This document shows, piece after piece, positions 42,757 to 54,406 of a stretch of DNA of 64,000 nt. The notes below the pieces were generated by a model. It had not been told where the DNA came from. It made no database searches and worked only from the letters and a program-made list of their open reading frames with translations. Position 1 is the stretch's first letter, and every line of letters starts with the position of its first letter. Origin of the DNA: JAEUPI01 sp046348365. Lineage in GTDB: Bacteria; Pseudomonadota; Gammaproteobacteria; Burkholderiales; Burkholderiaceae_C. Where the stretch lies: NCBI GenBank assembly GCA_046348365.1, contig JAXMEL010000003.1, positions 620,001 through 684,000 on the forward strand, given 5' to 3'. The position numbers and the translations under genes are program-made.

Positions 42757-43998
42757 TCACGCGCGCGCCGGCGCCGAGCGGAACAGCCGCACGAACTCGG
42801 CCACCGCGGCGCCGGCGAACTCGGGCGTGTACAGGTGCAGGTCGACCTCGCGCACACGCGACGGGTCGTGCAGCTTCTCCTTCAGCCGCGCGACGAACGC
42901 AGCATCGGCCTGCGGGTCGAAGATCGGTCGGCCCTCGCGGTCGAGCGACGACCAGCCCTTGCGCGGAACCAAAAAGGTCCACGGCCCGCGCGCCGCGTTG
43001 AGCCGTTCGGCGATCACGTCGGCGGCGGCGCGCAGCTCGTCGGCGCTGGTGCGCACCTGCACGCGCAGCGCGTCCTGCACGAACTGCGGCCGGCTCTTGG
43101 TCTTCTCGAGCATGTCGGCACGGCCGCCGTACGAGAGGATGTCGAGCCCGCACGGCGCCAGCACCGCGGGGATGCCGGCCGCGGCGGCGGCCTTGAGCCG
43201 ATCTGGGCCGGGATCGCGGTTGCCCTTGAACAGGTGCTCCATCACGCCGCCGATGCAGATGTCGAGCACGCCCTGGAACGCGCCGTCGCGGATCATCTCC
43301 TCCATCGCGCGGTCGCCCTTGCCCTGCGCGTGGCAGACGATCGGCGTGAAGCCGGCCTCCTCGAGCATCGGCAGCGCGGCCTGCACCGCCATCTCGCCGA
43401 AGCCGAACGACGAGATCGCCACGCAGGGCTTGTCGAAGCGGAACTCGGTGCCCAGCGTCATCTCGACCATGCCGCAGATCGCGCCGACCGCGTTGGTGAT
43501 CTGCGCGCGCAGCAGCGGGTTCATCTTGACGATGTCGAGCACCGTGTGGTGCATCGTGATGTCGCGCGTGCCGACGTAGCTGTCGATGTACGCCGGATGC
43601 GCCGCCATCGGCGAGGCCATCAGCTTGGGCAGGCCGAACGGCAGCTGCTTCATCACCGAGGTGGCCACCAGCGTGCAGGTGCCGCCGCCGATGCCGATCA
43701 CGCCGTGCACGCGGCCGGCCTTGTGCAGCTCGCCGACGATCGCCGCGGCGCCGCGGATCTGGTTGCCCGACGCGGCGTCGCGGTCGGTGCGGTACTTCTC
43801 GCGCACCTGCTCGATCGACAGGCCGCCGCGCGCGGCGACCTGCTCGGTGGTGATGTCGCCGGCGAAGGGCGGCGGCTCCTCCATGCTGAAGTCGAGCAGG
43901 ATCGGCTCGTGCCCACGCGCGGCGATGAGGTCCTTGACGAAGACGATGTCTTCGCCGCGCGTGTCGAGGTTGCAGATGACGACGATGCCCTTCTTCAT
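42757..43998 (-). CDS. Tm-1-like ATP-binding domain protein (UPF0261)
   Basis: A 413-residue protein of the UPF0261/Tm-1 family. The start KKGIVVICNLDTRGEDIVFV and the later VIGIGGGTCTLVATSVM and FGFGEMAVQAALPMLEEAGF are typical of the Tm-1 N-terminal nucleotide-binding domain and the middle domain. The plant protein Tm-1 binds ATP and inhibits a viral replicase; the bacterial members have no established reaction. It sits directly between UbiD and the CBS protein in an operon with close spacing (20 and 13 bases), so it is probably needed for the same pathway. No known function explains this; see findings. Confidence 0.88.
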   Translation of the reverse strand: MKKGIVVICNLDTRGEDIVFVKDLIAARGHEPILLDFSMEEPPPFAGDITTEQVAARGGLSIEQVREKYRTDRDAASGNQIRGAAAIVGELHKAGRVHGVIGIGGGTCTLVATSVMKQLPFGLPKLMASPMAAHPAYIDSYVGTRDITMHHTVLDIVKMNPLLRAQITNAVGAICGMVEMTLGTEFRFDKPCVAISSFGFGEMAVQAALPMLEEAGFTPIVCHAQGKGDRAMEEMIRDGAFQGVLDICIGGVMEHLFKGNRDPGPDRLKAAAAAGIPAVLAPCGLDILSYGGRADMLEKTKSRPQFVQDALRVQVRTSADELRAAADVIAERLNAARGPWTFLVPRKGWSSLDREGRPIFDPQADAAFVARLKEKLHDPSRVREVDLHLYTPEFAGAAVAEFVRLFRSAPARA

Positions 43999-44018
43999 GG
44001 CGGCGCCTTCGGCCTCCT

Positions 44019-45536
44019 TCACTCGGCGGGCTTGGCCGTCTTCTTCACCTCCGGCTTCGTGAGCCGCCCGATCATGTCGGCCACCGGGCTCGCGCCCTTG
44101 AAGCCGTACTCGTTCCAGCGGTCCGACACCTTCTGCAGCATGGCGCGGTCCATGAAGATCTCGCTCGGCTTGTTCTTCCACTCGTAGGGCGTGCAGGCGT
44201 CGAGGATGATGCGGCTGGTGATCTCGCGCGCCTCGATCGGCAGGCCCGGGTCGAGCGGCGTCGAGCGGCCGCGGTCGATGATCTGCGCCGAGCGCTTGGG
44301 GTCGAAGCGCGTGGCCAGCGCCCACCAGACGCGGTCCATGTCGTCGGCCTCGATGTCGTGGTCGACCACGATCACGCCCTTCAGGCCGTAGTGGCCGGTG
44401 GTGCTGGCGATCACCGCGTTGCCGACGTGATTGGAGTGCCCCGGGTACATCTGCTTGACCGACACGATGGCCCAGAAGCGCCCGGTCGCCGCCGCCGGCA
44501 GGTACACGCTCTGGATGCCCGGCACGCGCATCGTCTCGAGGTCGTACCACATCGCGCCGGTGCGGTTGAGCGACTGGATCATGTGGATGTCGTTGATCGG
44601 CTTGCCGACCGTTGTCGCCCAGAACATCGGGTTATGGCGGTGCAGGATGCGCTTGACGCGCAGCACCGGCTTCGGATAGTCCTTGCCCTTGTTGCCCGAG
44701 TAGTAGCCGGTGTATTCGCCGAACGGGCCTTCGTCCATCAGCTCGTTGGGGTCGATGAAGCCCTCGGCGATGATCTCGGCGTTGGCCGGCAGCGTCAGCC
44801 CGGTGAGGTCTGACTTGAACACCGGCACCGGCCGGCCGCGCAGCGCGCCGGCCACGTCGTACTCGTCGGTGCCCGCGCTCACCAGCGTCGAGCCGGCCAG
44901 GAACAGCACCGGGTCGCAGCCGACCACGGCGGCGGCGGGCATCAGCTCGCCGCGCTCCTGGTACTTCTTCATGTGCATGTCGCCATGCTTGCCCTTGATG
45001 ATCTGCGAGCCCAGGATGTTCTTGCCCAGCACCTGCGAGCGGTAGGTGCCGAGGTTGGTCCAGCCGGTGTCGGGGTCCTTCGTCACCAGGTAGCCCGCGG
45101 TGACGAAGAAGCGCCCGCCGTCGTCGGGGTAGAACCACGGCACCGGGAACTTCTCGAGATCCACCGCGTCGCCGGTGAGCACGTTCTCCATCACCGGCGG
45201 CTTGTCGACGAAGGTCGGCTTGATCATCCGCTTGGTCGTCAGCTCCATCCACTTGCGCGACAGCTGGCACATGGTGAGCGACGGGTCCTGCTCGAGCGCG
45301 ATGGCGATGCGCCGCGGCGTCGTGAAGGCGCTGGTGAACACCGGGATGCTGTTGCCCTTGACGTTCTCGTACAGCAGCGCCGGGCCCTTCTGCTCCTCGT
45401 TGACCTTGGAGACGTGGCACAGCTCGTACTTCCAGTCGACCTCGGCGCGGATGCGTTGCAGTTCGCCGTTGGCTTCGAGCGCGGCGACGTAGCTGCGCAG
45501 GTCGTCGATCGGGCGGACTTCGGTGCGTGCGTTCAT
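44019..45536 (-). CDS. UbiD family (de)carboxylase, phenylphosphate-carboxylase-like
   Basis: A 505-residue prenyl-FMN-dependent enzyme. UbiD proteins add or remove CO2 on aromatic or unsaturated acids; the alpha and beta subunits of phenylphosphate carboxylase belong to this family. The family signature is visible in the middle: NELMDEGPFGEYTGYYSG with the catalytic acidic residues, preceded by AGALRGRPVPV-type text and followed by IHMIQSLNRTGAMWYD. The ATG at 45536 has a GGAG site. It is the only UbiD gene in the operon, whereas Thauera has two UbiD subunits plus two small ones. The UbiX gene needed for its cofactor is in the same operon. Confidence 0.92.
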   Translation of the reverse strand: MNARTEVRPIDDLRSYVAALEANGELQRIRAEVDWKYELCHVSKVNEEQKGPALLYENVKGNSIPVFTSAFTTPRRIAIALEQDPSLTMCQLSRKWMELTTKRMIKPTFVDKPPVMENVLTGDAVDLEKFPVPWFYPDDGGRFFVTAGYLVTKDPDTGWTNLGTYRSQVLGKNILGSQIIKGKHGDMHMKKYQERGELMPAAAVVGCDPVLFLAGSTLVSAGTDEYDVAGALRGRPVPVFKSDLTGLTLPANAEIIAEGFIDPNELMDEGPFGEYTGYYSGNKGKDYPKPVLRVKRILHRHNPMFWATTVGKPINDIHMIQSLNRTGAMWYDLETMRVPGIQSVYLPAAATGRFWAIVSVKQMYPGHSNHVGNAVIASTTGHYGLKGVIVVDHDIEADDMDRVWWALATRFDPKRSAQIIDRGRSTPLDPGLPIEAREITSRIILDACTPYEWKNKPSEIFMDRAMLQKVSDRWNEYGFKGASPVADMIGRLTKPEVKKTAKPAE

Positions 45537-45595
45537 GTTCACTCCGTGGGTTTGTCGTGCGGGGGAGGTGGATCGGTGGGGATGGCGGCGCTGCG

Positions 45596-46702
<1,107 letters not shown>

Positions 46703-46737
46703 CGGCTGCACGACGGCGTTCACGCGTCGCGGCCCGC

Positions 46738-48573
46738 TCAGCGCGCGATGCTGACGGCTCCGGTGGAGCCGTCGACGCGCAGCATCATGCCGGTCTTGAT
46801 GACCTTGGTGGCGTGGCCGGTGCCCACCACCGCCGGCATGCCGTATTCGCGGCAGACGATCGCGGCATGGCTCATCACGCCGCCGACGTCGGTGATGCAG
46901 GCGCCGATCTTGGCGAATGCCGGCGCCCACGACGGCGAGGTGGTGGGCGCCACCAGGATCTCGCCCTCGACCAGCTCGCCCACTTCACCGACGGTGCGGC
47001 ACACCCGCGCGCGGCCCTCGATGATGCCCGGGCTGCCGGCGAAGCCCTTCAGCTCGGTGATGGTGTCGGGGTCGGCGACCTCCTGCACCGAGGCCCAGTC
47101 GGCGAGCGACTTGTTCGTCACGCCCCACAGCACGATCGTGAACGGCTCCTGGATCACCTCGGGCGCGGTGCCGATCGCCGGCGGCGCATGCCACTCCTTG
47201 AACTTGGCCATCACGCCCTTGCGCCAGTCGATCTCCTTCGGCCAGGTTTGCGTGCCGCGCGGCGTGACGCCGGTGGCCCAGGCGGTGACGATGTCCCACA
47301 GCGCCGACTTGATCTCGTCGCGGCGCAGCAGCCAGATGTCCTCGACGTCCTCGATGACGCCGTGCTCCTTCATGATCGCGCCGACCTCGCGCATCTTGTT
47401 CCAGAACACCGAGTGGAACCAGTGCTCGACGTAGAAGAGGTGGTTCTCGACGTACGGGAACACCGTCTTGGCGCAGCCGAGCAGCTCGTCGAACTGCTTG
47501 AGGTCCTCGGGCTTGTCGATCAGCGCGCGGTATTCGGCGGTGATGCGGTCGCGCTCGGCGCGCACCTTGTCGGTCGGCCGGTCGATCGTGGCGCCCTGCT
47601 TGAGCTTGCGGATGTAGGTCGCGATGCCCGACAGCGGCACGTTCATCTGGTCGTTCCACGAGCGGTCGTGGTGGAACCAGCCGGTGCCGGTGGAGATGTT
47701 GAACCACGGCTCGCGCGCCAGGTTCAGCGAGGTCAGCCACTTGACGCCGTTGGGCAGCTTCTTCAGCGCCTCCTCGACCACCGACCACTGCGGGCTGAAG
47801 GTGACCGCCTCGTCGACGCGCAGCTCGATCGCCAGCCGCGCCAGCTTCTTCAGCTCCTCGTCGGGCTGGTACATGATGACGTCGATGCCCGAGATCATCT
47901 GCGTCACGCGCTGCGCCGGGATGTTGGGGAACAGCTTCTGCGCGAAGTCGAGGAAGAACACGTAGGCCGCATAGCCCAGGTTCAGGAACTCGAAGTGGTA
48001 CTGCCAGCACTTGATGCCGAGGTTGATCAGGTCGTCGTAGTTCTTCAGCAGGTGGTAGCCGTGCGATTCGCCGAGCGCGCCGGTCACCACCGACATGTCT
48101 TCCATGTCGGCCAGGCGCGGGATCTGCAGCGCCTCGAGCTCGCGGATGGTGGCTTCCATCTTCACCTTCCACTTGGCCTCGAGCGCGTCCCAGTTCTTGT
48201 AGTAGTGGCCGGCGCGCTCCATGAAGTGCGGCACGCGCGAGCCGATCTCGTTGCCGTCCTTGACCGGCACCGGCGAGATGTAGACGTAGCCGTTGATGAT
48301 GCGGTGGTCGACGCCGCGCACCGGCGGCACCATGAAGATGCGGTTGTTGAACTGCGACAGCGCCAGGTACCAGGCCTCGTCCCAGATGGTGTCGAACGGG
48401 TACAGCGGCTCGGGGTAGTGCAGGCCGTCGTAGAACCAGAACGTCTCCTTCTCGTAGCCGCTCCTCACCGGGTCGTCGGTGACGAACTGGTACTGGTACG
48501 GATACATGCGCTCCCAGCCTTCGGTGCCGGGGATCGTCTTGGCCTTGACGTCGTGAGGGACCGGGAACTTCAT
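46738..48573 (-). CDS. ppsA: Phenylphosphate synthase-like subunit with PEP-utilising phosphohistidine domain
   Basis: A 611-residue protein (about 70 kDa), the size of the large Thauera phenylphosphate synthase subunit. The last 120 residues form the mobile phosphohistidine domain of PEP synthase (FAGSPGIIEGRARV), with the phosphorylated His at about residue 569 in GGVMSHAAIVCREYGMPAVV. The first 450 residues are specific to this group and presumably hold the phenol site. The predicted reaction is phenol plus ATP giving phenylphosphate, AMP and phosphate. It is the first gene of the operon, with an AAGGAG site before the ATG and a sigma-54 promoter about 80 bases upstream. Confidence 0.87.
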   Translation of the reverse strand: MKFPVPHDVKAKTIPGTEGWERMYPYQYQFVTDDPVRSGYEKETFWFYDGLHYPEPLYPFDTIWDEAWYLALSQFNNRIFMVPPVRGVDHRIINGYVYISPVPVKDGNEIGSRVPHFMERAGHYYKNWDALEAKWKVKMEATIRELEALQIPRLADMEDMSVVTGALGESHGYHLLKNYDDLINLGIKCWQYHFEFLNLGYAAYVFFLDFAQKLFPNIPAQRVTQMISGIDVIMYQPDEELKKLARLAIELRVDEAVTFSPQWSVVEEALKKLPNGVKWLTSLNLAREPWFNISTGTGWFHHDRSWNDQMNVPLSGIATYIRKLKQGATIDRPTDKVRAERDRITAEYRALIDKPEDLKQFDELLGCAKTVFPYVENHLFYVEHWFHSVFWNKMREVGAIMKEHGVIEDVEDIWLLRRDEIKSALWDIVTAWATGVTPRGTQTWPKEIDWRKGVMAKFKEWHAPPAIGTAPEVIQEPFTIVLWGVTNKSLADWASVQEVADPDTITELKGFAGSPGIIEGRARVCRTVGEVGELVEGEILVAPTTSPSWAPAFAKIGACITDVGGVMSHAAIVCREYGMPAVVGTGHATKVIKTGMMLRVDGSTGAVSIAR

Positions 48574-48650
48574 GCTGTTGTCTCCTTGTCGTGTGATCGG
48601 TGCCCGCACAGCGGGCCGAGCGGGCTGCGCCGCCCGTGGGCAGGTTCGAT

Positions 48651-48666
48651 TGCAAGGCCCATGCCA
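48651..48666 (-). promoter_or_regulatory. Sigma-54 promoter (-24/-12) of the phenylphosphate-type operon
   Basis: On the minus strand the sequence reads TGGCATGGGCCTTGCA. It fits the sigma-54 consensus TGGCACG-N4-TTGCA with one mismatch, and the critical GG and GC are exactly ten bases apart. Transcription should start near 48639, giving a leader of about 65 bases before ppsA. The regulator encoded on the opposite strand is of the sigma-54 activator type, which supports the call. Confidence 0.8.
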
Positions 48667-48764
48667 TGCATCGCTGCCGCGGCGCAGCATGGCGGCGGCC
48701 CCCTCGGTACGGGCAGCGTCTGCGCTCCGCGAGCGCGCCGCGCGGCATTCGATGCTTTGGTGAC

Positions 48765-48864
48765 ATCGGCGCCTCGCGAGGGCGCCGATTCGACGATTTG
48801 ATGAAATCACGGTGGCGCCGCGCGCGATGCTCGCCGCCGGCACCGCATACGGGACAACCCGTAT
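48765..48864. promoter_or_regulatory. Three dyads upstream of the sigma-54 promoter, probable activator (UAS) sites
   Basis: Three inverted repeats stand in a row, about 110-215 bases upstream of the -12 element, the usual range for sigma-54 enhancers. They are ATCGGCGCC-N7-GGCGCCGAT (48765-48789, nine-base perfect arms), GATTT-N4-AAATC (48795-48808), and ATACGGG-N4-CCCGTAT (48847-48864, seven-base perfect arms, extended outwards by GGCACC/GGTGCC). One or more should bind the divergent regulator; the last lies 86 bases before its start and may also serve auto-control. Confidence 0.55.
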
Positions 48865-48949
48865 CGCCGGTGCCGACTGGCTTGACGCTGCGCAAGCCGA
48901 TGGCGATGGCCGCGGCCTAGAAGCAACGATTCGCAGGAGGGCCGGCACG

Positions 48950-50676
<1,727 letters not shown>

Positions 50677-50680
<4 letters not shown>

Positions 50681-51132
50681 GCTTGTCGCTGCCGCCGGCG
50701 GTGGTGCAGCACCTGGCCGCGCACCATGTGATGACGCTGGCCACGCAGGGCCCCGACGGGCCGTGGGCAGCGGCGGTGTTCTACGCGCGCGACGGCGACG
50801 ATCTGATCTTCCTGTCGTCGCCGTCGAGCCGCCATGCGCGCGATCTGGCGCGCGACGCGCGTTGCGCGGCGACGATCCAGTCCGAGGTGGCCGAATGGCG
50901 CGGCATCCGCGGCATCCAGCTCGACGGCCACGTCGACGAACTCGCCGGCGACGCGCGCGAGCGCGCGATGCAGGTCTACGGCCGCAAGTTCAGCTTCGTG
51001 CAGCCGGCGCTGGCCGCGCCGCAGATCGTGCAGGCGCTGGCGCGCGTGCGCTGGTACCGGCTGCGCATCGCGCGGCTGTACTTCATCGACAACGCGCAGG
51101 GCTTCGGGCAGCGGCAGCTGTTCGAGGCTTGA
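50677..51132 (+). CDS. Pyridoxamine 5'-phosphate oxidase-like split-barrel protein (probable flavin binder)
   Basis: A 151-residue protein of the FMN-binding split-barrel superfamily, similar to YhbP. Visible are VMTLATQGPDGPWAAAVFYA (first strand pair), DDLIFLSSPSSRHARDLARD and the last strand WYRLRIARLYFIDNAQGFGQ. The GTG start at 50677 overlaps the TGA of the phenol regulator gene (GTGA), so it is translated with that regulator. A flavin-linked role related to phenol sensing or metabolism is possible but unsupported by family knowledge. Confidence 0.82.
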
Positions 51133-51153
51133 TCGACCGGTGCGCTGCGGCCG

Positions 51154-51579
51154 CTACTGCGGCACGTAGCGCTTGAGCCCGAGATCGAACGCGACGATGT
51201 GGTCGGCGATCCAGCCGCGCAGCACCACCAGCACGCCGGCGCGCGTGTGCGGCTGCGCGCGCATCAGCTCGAAGTTCAGGCCGACCCACTGCGACAGGAT
51301 GTCGCTGTGCGCGGCCACGTGCGCGGCGGCGAGGTCTTGCGGCACACCGAGCTGCACGAAGCAGCTCTCCTCGTGCCGGAAGTGCGCCATGAGGTCGCGG
51401 CCCAGGCGCGTCAGCACGGTGGCGAAGAACTCCGATGCGGGCTCGGCGTCGTCGTCGGCGATCAAGCGGTTGAGCGTGGCGATCAGCGCGGCGTGCTGGC
51501 GATCGACCTCGATCAGGCCGATCCGCCACTCGGGGTCGAAGGTGATCTGATGCTGCGGGGGGAGGGCTGACGGGTGCAT
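51154..51579 (-). CDS. Bacteriohemerythrin
   Basis: A 141-residue four-helix diiron protein that binds O2. The seven ligands are recognisable: H in VDRQHAALI, H/E in HFRHEESCF, H in HVAAHSDIL, and H and D in ADHIVAFDLGLK. The N-terminus (ITFDPEWRIGLIEVDRQH) is typical for single-domain bacteriohemerythrin. It could store or sense oxygen in the cytoplasm. It ends 21 bases from the convergent split-barrel gene. The link to the nearby pathway, whose enzymes are expected to be oxygen-sensitive, is only suggestive. Confidence 0.92.
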   Translation of the reverse strand: MHPSALPPQHQITFDPEWRIGLIEVDRQHAALIATLNRLIADDDAEPASEFFATVLTRLGRDLMAHFRHEESCFVQLGVPQDLAAAHVAAHSDILSQWVGLNFELMRAQPHTRAGVLVVLRGWIADHIVAFDLGLKRYVPQ

Positions 51580-51704
51580 ACAACTATCCGCGAACTATCC
51601 ACGCTCGAAGCGGGCCAGTACACCACCAATGCCGGCGGTCACGGCCAAACGGCTGAATCTAGCCCGGTGAAGGCCGCGCGATCTGTTCCAGCTCAAGGGT
51701 GGGG

Positions 51705-53432
51705 TCACCGGTGCGCCCTCTGGCCGAGCAGCGACAGCAGCTCGCGATGCAGCTGCGGCAGGCGCATCGCGCCCAGGTCCACCGCCTGCGCGCGGCTGTA
51801 GAAGTCGCTCAGATCGAGCCCGACGCCGAGCGCGCCAACTCGCACGCGGCCCTGCTGCTCGCGGCGCGCGACCACCTCGCGCAGGTGGGCATCGAGGTAG
51901 TGCGCGCCGCTGGCCTGCGCGGTGGCGCCATCCATCGGGCAGCCGTCGGAGATCACGACCAGCACCTTGCGCCGCTCGGCGCGTGCCAGCAGCCGGGTGC
52001 ACGCCCAGTCGACGGCTTCGCCGTCGAGCCCTTCGCGAAACAGCGTGCCTTCGAGCAGCGCGGCCACGCCGGGCCGCGCGCGGCGCCAGCGCGTGTCGGC
52101 GCTCTTGAACACCAGGTGGCAGCGTTCGTTGAGCCGGCCCGGCGACGGCGGGCGGCCGGCGCGCTGCCAGTCGCGCAACGCGCGGCCGCCGTGCCAGGCG
52201 CCGGTGGTGAAGCCGAGGATCTCGCACGCCACGCCGACGCCTTCGAGCGCGCGCGCGGCGGTGTCCACCAGCGCCGCGATCGCGCCGGCATGCTCGCGCA
52301 TCGAGCCCGAGCAGTCGATCAGGAAGGCGAGCATCGCGTCGGCCTCGTGCTCGAGGTGTTCGCGCCTGAACAGGCGCCGCTCGGCGGGCGAGGCGACGAG
52401 TTGCGCCAGGCGGCGGCCGTCGATGCGGCCTTCCTCCTCGGCGTCGCGCCAGGCCTCGCGCAGCGGCTCGGCGAGCAGCGCGCGCAGCTCGCGCGCCAGC
52501 CGCGCCAGGTGCACGCCGCTCTCGGCGATGCGCGCATCGAGCATGGCGCGCAGCTCGCGCAGGCGCTCGGGCCGCGCCATCTGCGCCGGCATCAGCTCGC
52601 GATCGTAGGCGCTCGTGAAGACGCGGTAGCCGTCGGTGGCGGCGTCGAAGCTGCGGCCGCGGCCGGAGGTGGCCATCGCCGGCGCGTCGGCCGGCGGCGG
52701 CGCGTTTTGCATCAGGAAGCGGAACGCGACCGCCGCGGTGCCCTCGTCGTCGATCTCCTGCGCGGCGGCGTCTTCGTCGCCGCCGGCGGTGGCGGCGATC
52801 ATGCGGGCGACGCATTCGGCAATCTCGCGCGCGTGCACGGCGTAGGCGGCCTGGTCGTGCCGTGTGCGGCGCAGGCCGGCCAGCGCGGTGCCGATCACCG
52901 GCACCAGCGCACCGCGTGTGGTCTCCATCAGGTCTTCGGTCTCCTCCAGCACCGGCTCGCCGCTGACGCGCGAGCGCGCGATCTGCGCCACCGTGTACAG
53001 CAGCAGCCCGCGGTCGGTGTCGGTGAGGCCGGTGCGGTGGAAGGCGAGCGACCATTGCGCGAAGCGGTGGCGCAGGTTGTGCGCCAGGCCCGGCAGCGCG
53101 GGGTCGGCGAGCGATTCGACGCGGAACTGCTCCAGCATCTCGAACACCGCGCGCGCGATCGGCCCGGCGGGGCGCAGCCGCTGGTGCAGCGCGGCGTCGG
53201 CGAGCCGCAGCCGCTGCGCGATGCCGTCGGCCGCGCCGCGGAACGAGGCGAAGTCGTCATCGTCGACGCGCGGATGCAGGTGCGGCGCGTCGATCGGCAG
53301 CGGCCGGCGGCCGCGGTGCACGCGCGCGCCGCGGTAGTGCAGGTCGCGCTCGCCGGCCAGCGCGCGCAGCGCGGCAGCGCACAGCTCCTCGATGCGCTGC
53401 TGCCGGCGGGCGGCTGCTGCGCCTTGCAGCAT
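51705..53432 (-). CDS. cobT: CobT-like von Willebrand A protein (cobaltochelatase subunit family)
   Basis: A 575-residue protein of the CobT family, which with CobS energises the CobN chelatase. The C-terminal VWA domain has the MIDAS motif FLIDCSGSMREHAG (D-x-S-x-S) and later VLVVISDGCPMDGATAQ. A middle acidic segment is short compared with Pseudomonas CobT (about 630 residues). The ATG at 53432 overlaps the cobS stop (TGATG). No cobN or other cobalamin gene is in the window, so the pair could serve another metallo-enzyme; this is unproved. Confidence 0.85.
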   Translation of the reverse strand: MLQGAAAARRQQRIEELCAAALRALAGERDLHYRGARVHRGRRPLPIDAPHLHPRVDDDDFASFRGAADGIAQRLRLADAALHQRLRPAGPIARAVFEMLEQFRVESLADPALPGLAHNLRHRFAQWSLAFHRTGLTDTDRGLLLYTVAQIARSRVSGEPVLEETEDLMETTRGALVPVIGTALAGLRRTRHDQAAYAVHAREIAECVARMIAATAGGDEDAAAQEIDDEGTAAVAFRFLMQNAPPPADAPAMATSGRGRSFDAATDGYRVFTSAYDRELMPAQMARPERLRELRAMLDARIAESGVHLARLARELRALLAEPLREAWRDAEEEGRIDGRRLAQLVASPAERRLFRREHLEHEADAMLAFLIDCSGSMREHAGAIAALVDTAARALEGVGVACEILGFTTGAWHGGRALRDWQRAGRPPSPGRLNERCHLVFKSADTRWRRARPGVAALLEGTLFREGLDGEAVDWACTRLLARAERRKVLVVISDGCPMDGATAQASGAHYLDAHLREVVARREQQGRVRVGALGVGLDLSDFYSRAQAVDLGAMRLPQLHRELLSLLGQRAHR

Positions 53433-54406
53433 CACGCCCCCGGCGCGCCCAGCGCGTACGACTCGCCGAGCTCGGTGTCGAACACGCGCTGGTAGTACTC
53501 GGCCACCGTCGGCCGCTCGGCTTCCTCGCACTTGTTGATGAACGCCAGGCGCAGCGCGAGCGCGGTGTCGCCGAAGATCTCCAGGTTCTCGGCCCAGGCG
53601 ATCACCGTGCGCGGCGACATCAGCGTCGACAGGTCGCCGGCCGCGAAGCCCTGGCGCGTCAGCGTCGCGAACGCGATCATCTGCCGCAGCAGCGGCGTGC
53701 GCGGCGCCAGCGCCGGCACGCGCGCGGCAACGATCGCCACCTCGTCGTCGCGCGGCAGGTAGTTCAGCGTGGCCACGACGCCCCAGCGGTCGATCTGCGC
53801 GTGGTTGAGCTTCTGCGCGCCGTGGTACAGGCCGCTCGAGTCGCCCTGGCCCACGGTGTTGGCGGTGGCGAAGAGGCGGAAGTACGCGTGCGGCGCGAGC
53901 ACGCGGTTCTGGTCGAGCAGCGTGAAGCGGCCGTCGCGTTCGAGCACGCGCTGGATCACGAACATCACGTCGGGCCGGCCGGCGTCGTATTCGTCGAACA
54001 CCAGCGCCACCGGGCGCTGCAGCGCCCATGGCACGATGCCTTCCTGGAACTCGGTGACCTGCTTGCCGTCGCGCAGCACGACCGCATCCTTGCCCACCAG
54101 ATCGAGCCGGCTGATGTGGCCGTCGAGGTTCACGCGCACGCAGGGCCAGTTCAGCCGCGCCGCCACCTGCTCGATGTGGGTGGATTTGCCGGTGCCGTGC
54201 AGGCCCTGCACCAGCACGCGCCGGTTGCGCGCGAAGCCGGCCAGGATGGCCAGCGTGACGTCGGGCACGAAGCGGTATGCGGCGTCGACCTCGGGCACGT
54301 GCTCGTCGCGCTCGGCGAAGGCCGGCACCTCGAGCGCCGACTCGATGCCGAACAGCGCGCGCAGGTCGGCGCGGCGATCGGGCTTCAGCGCGGCGAGATC
54401 GCTCAT
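53432..54406 (-). CDS. cobS: CobS-like AAA+ ATPase (cobaltochelatase subunit family)
   Basis: A 324-residue MoxR-like AAA+ ATPase. It matches CobS closely in wording: LAILAGFARNRRVLVQGLHG, Walker A GTGKSTHIEQVAARLNWPCV, HISRLDLVGKDA, Walker B LVFDEYDAGRPDVMF and sensor 1 FATANTVG. It hydrolyses ATP to drive metal insertion with its CobT partner. Its ATG overlaps the stop of the upstream iclR gene (ATGA) and its stop overlaps cobT, so the three form one unit. CobN is missing from the window. Confidence 0.9.
   Translation of the reverse strand: MSDLAALKPDRRADLRALFGIESALEVPAFAERDEHVPEVDAAYRFVPDVTLAILAGFARNRRVLVQGLHGTGKSTHIEQVAARLNWPCVRVNLDGHISRLDLVGKDAVVLRDGKQVTEFQEGIVPWALQRPVALVFDEYDAGRPDVMFVIQRVLERDGRFTLLDQNRVLAPHAYFRLFATANTVGQGDSSGLYHGAQKLNHAQIDRWGVVATLNYLPRDDEVAIVAARVPALAPRTPLLRQMIAFATLTRQGFAAGDLSTLMSPRTVIAWAENLEIFGDTALALRLAFINKCEEAERPTVAEYYQRVFDTELGESYALGAPGA

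Noticed and set aside
46738..48573. Annotation as ordinary PEP synthase
   Set aside because: The ATP-binding and phosphohistidine parts are on separate proteins, the C-terminal PEP barrel is missing from both, and the operon contains UbiD/UbiX and a phenol regulator. Phenylphosphate-synthase-like is the better fit.
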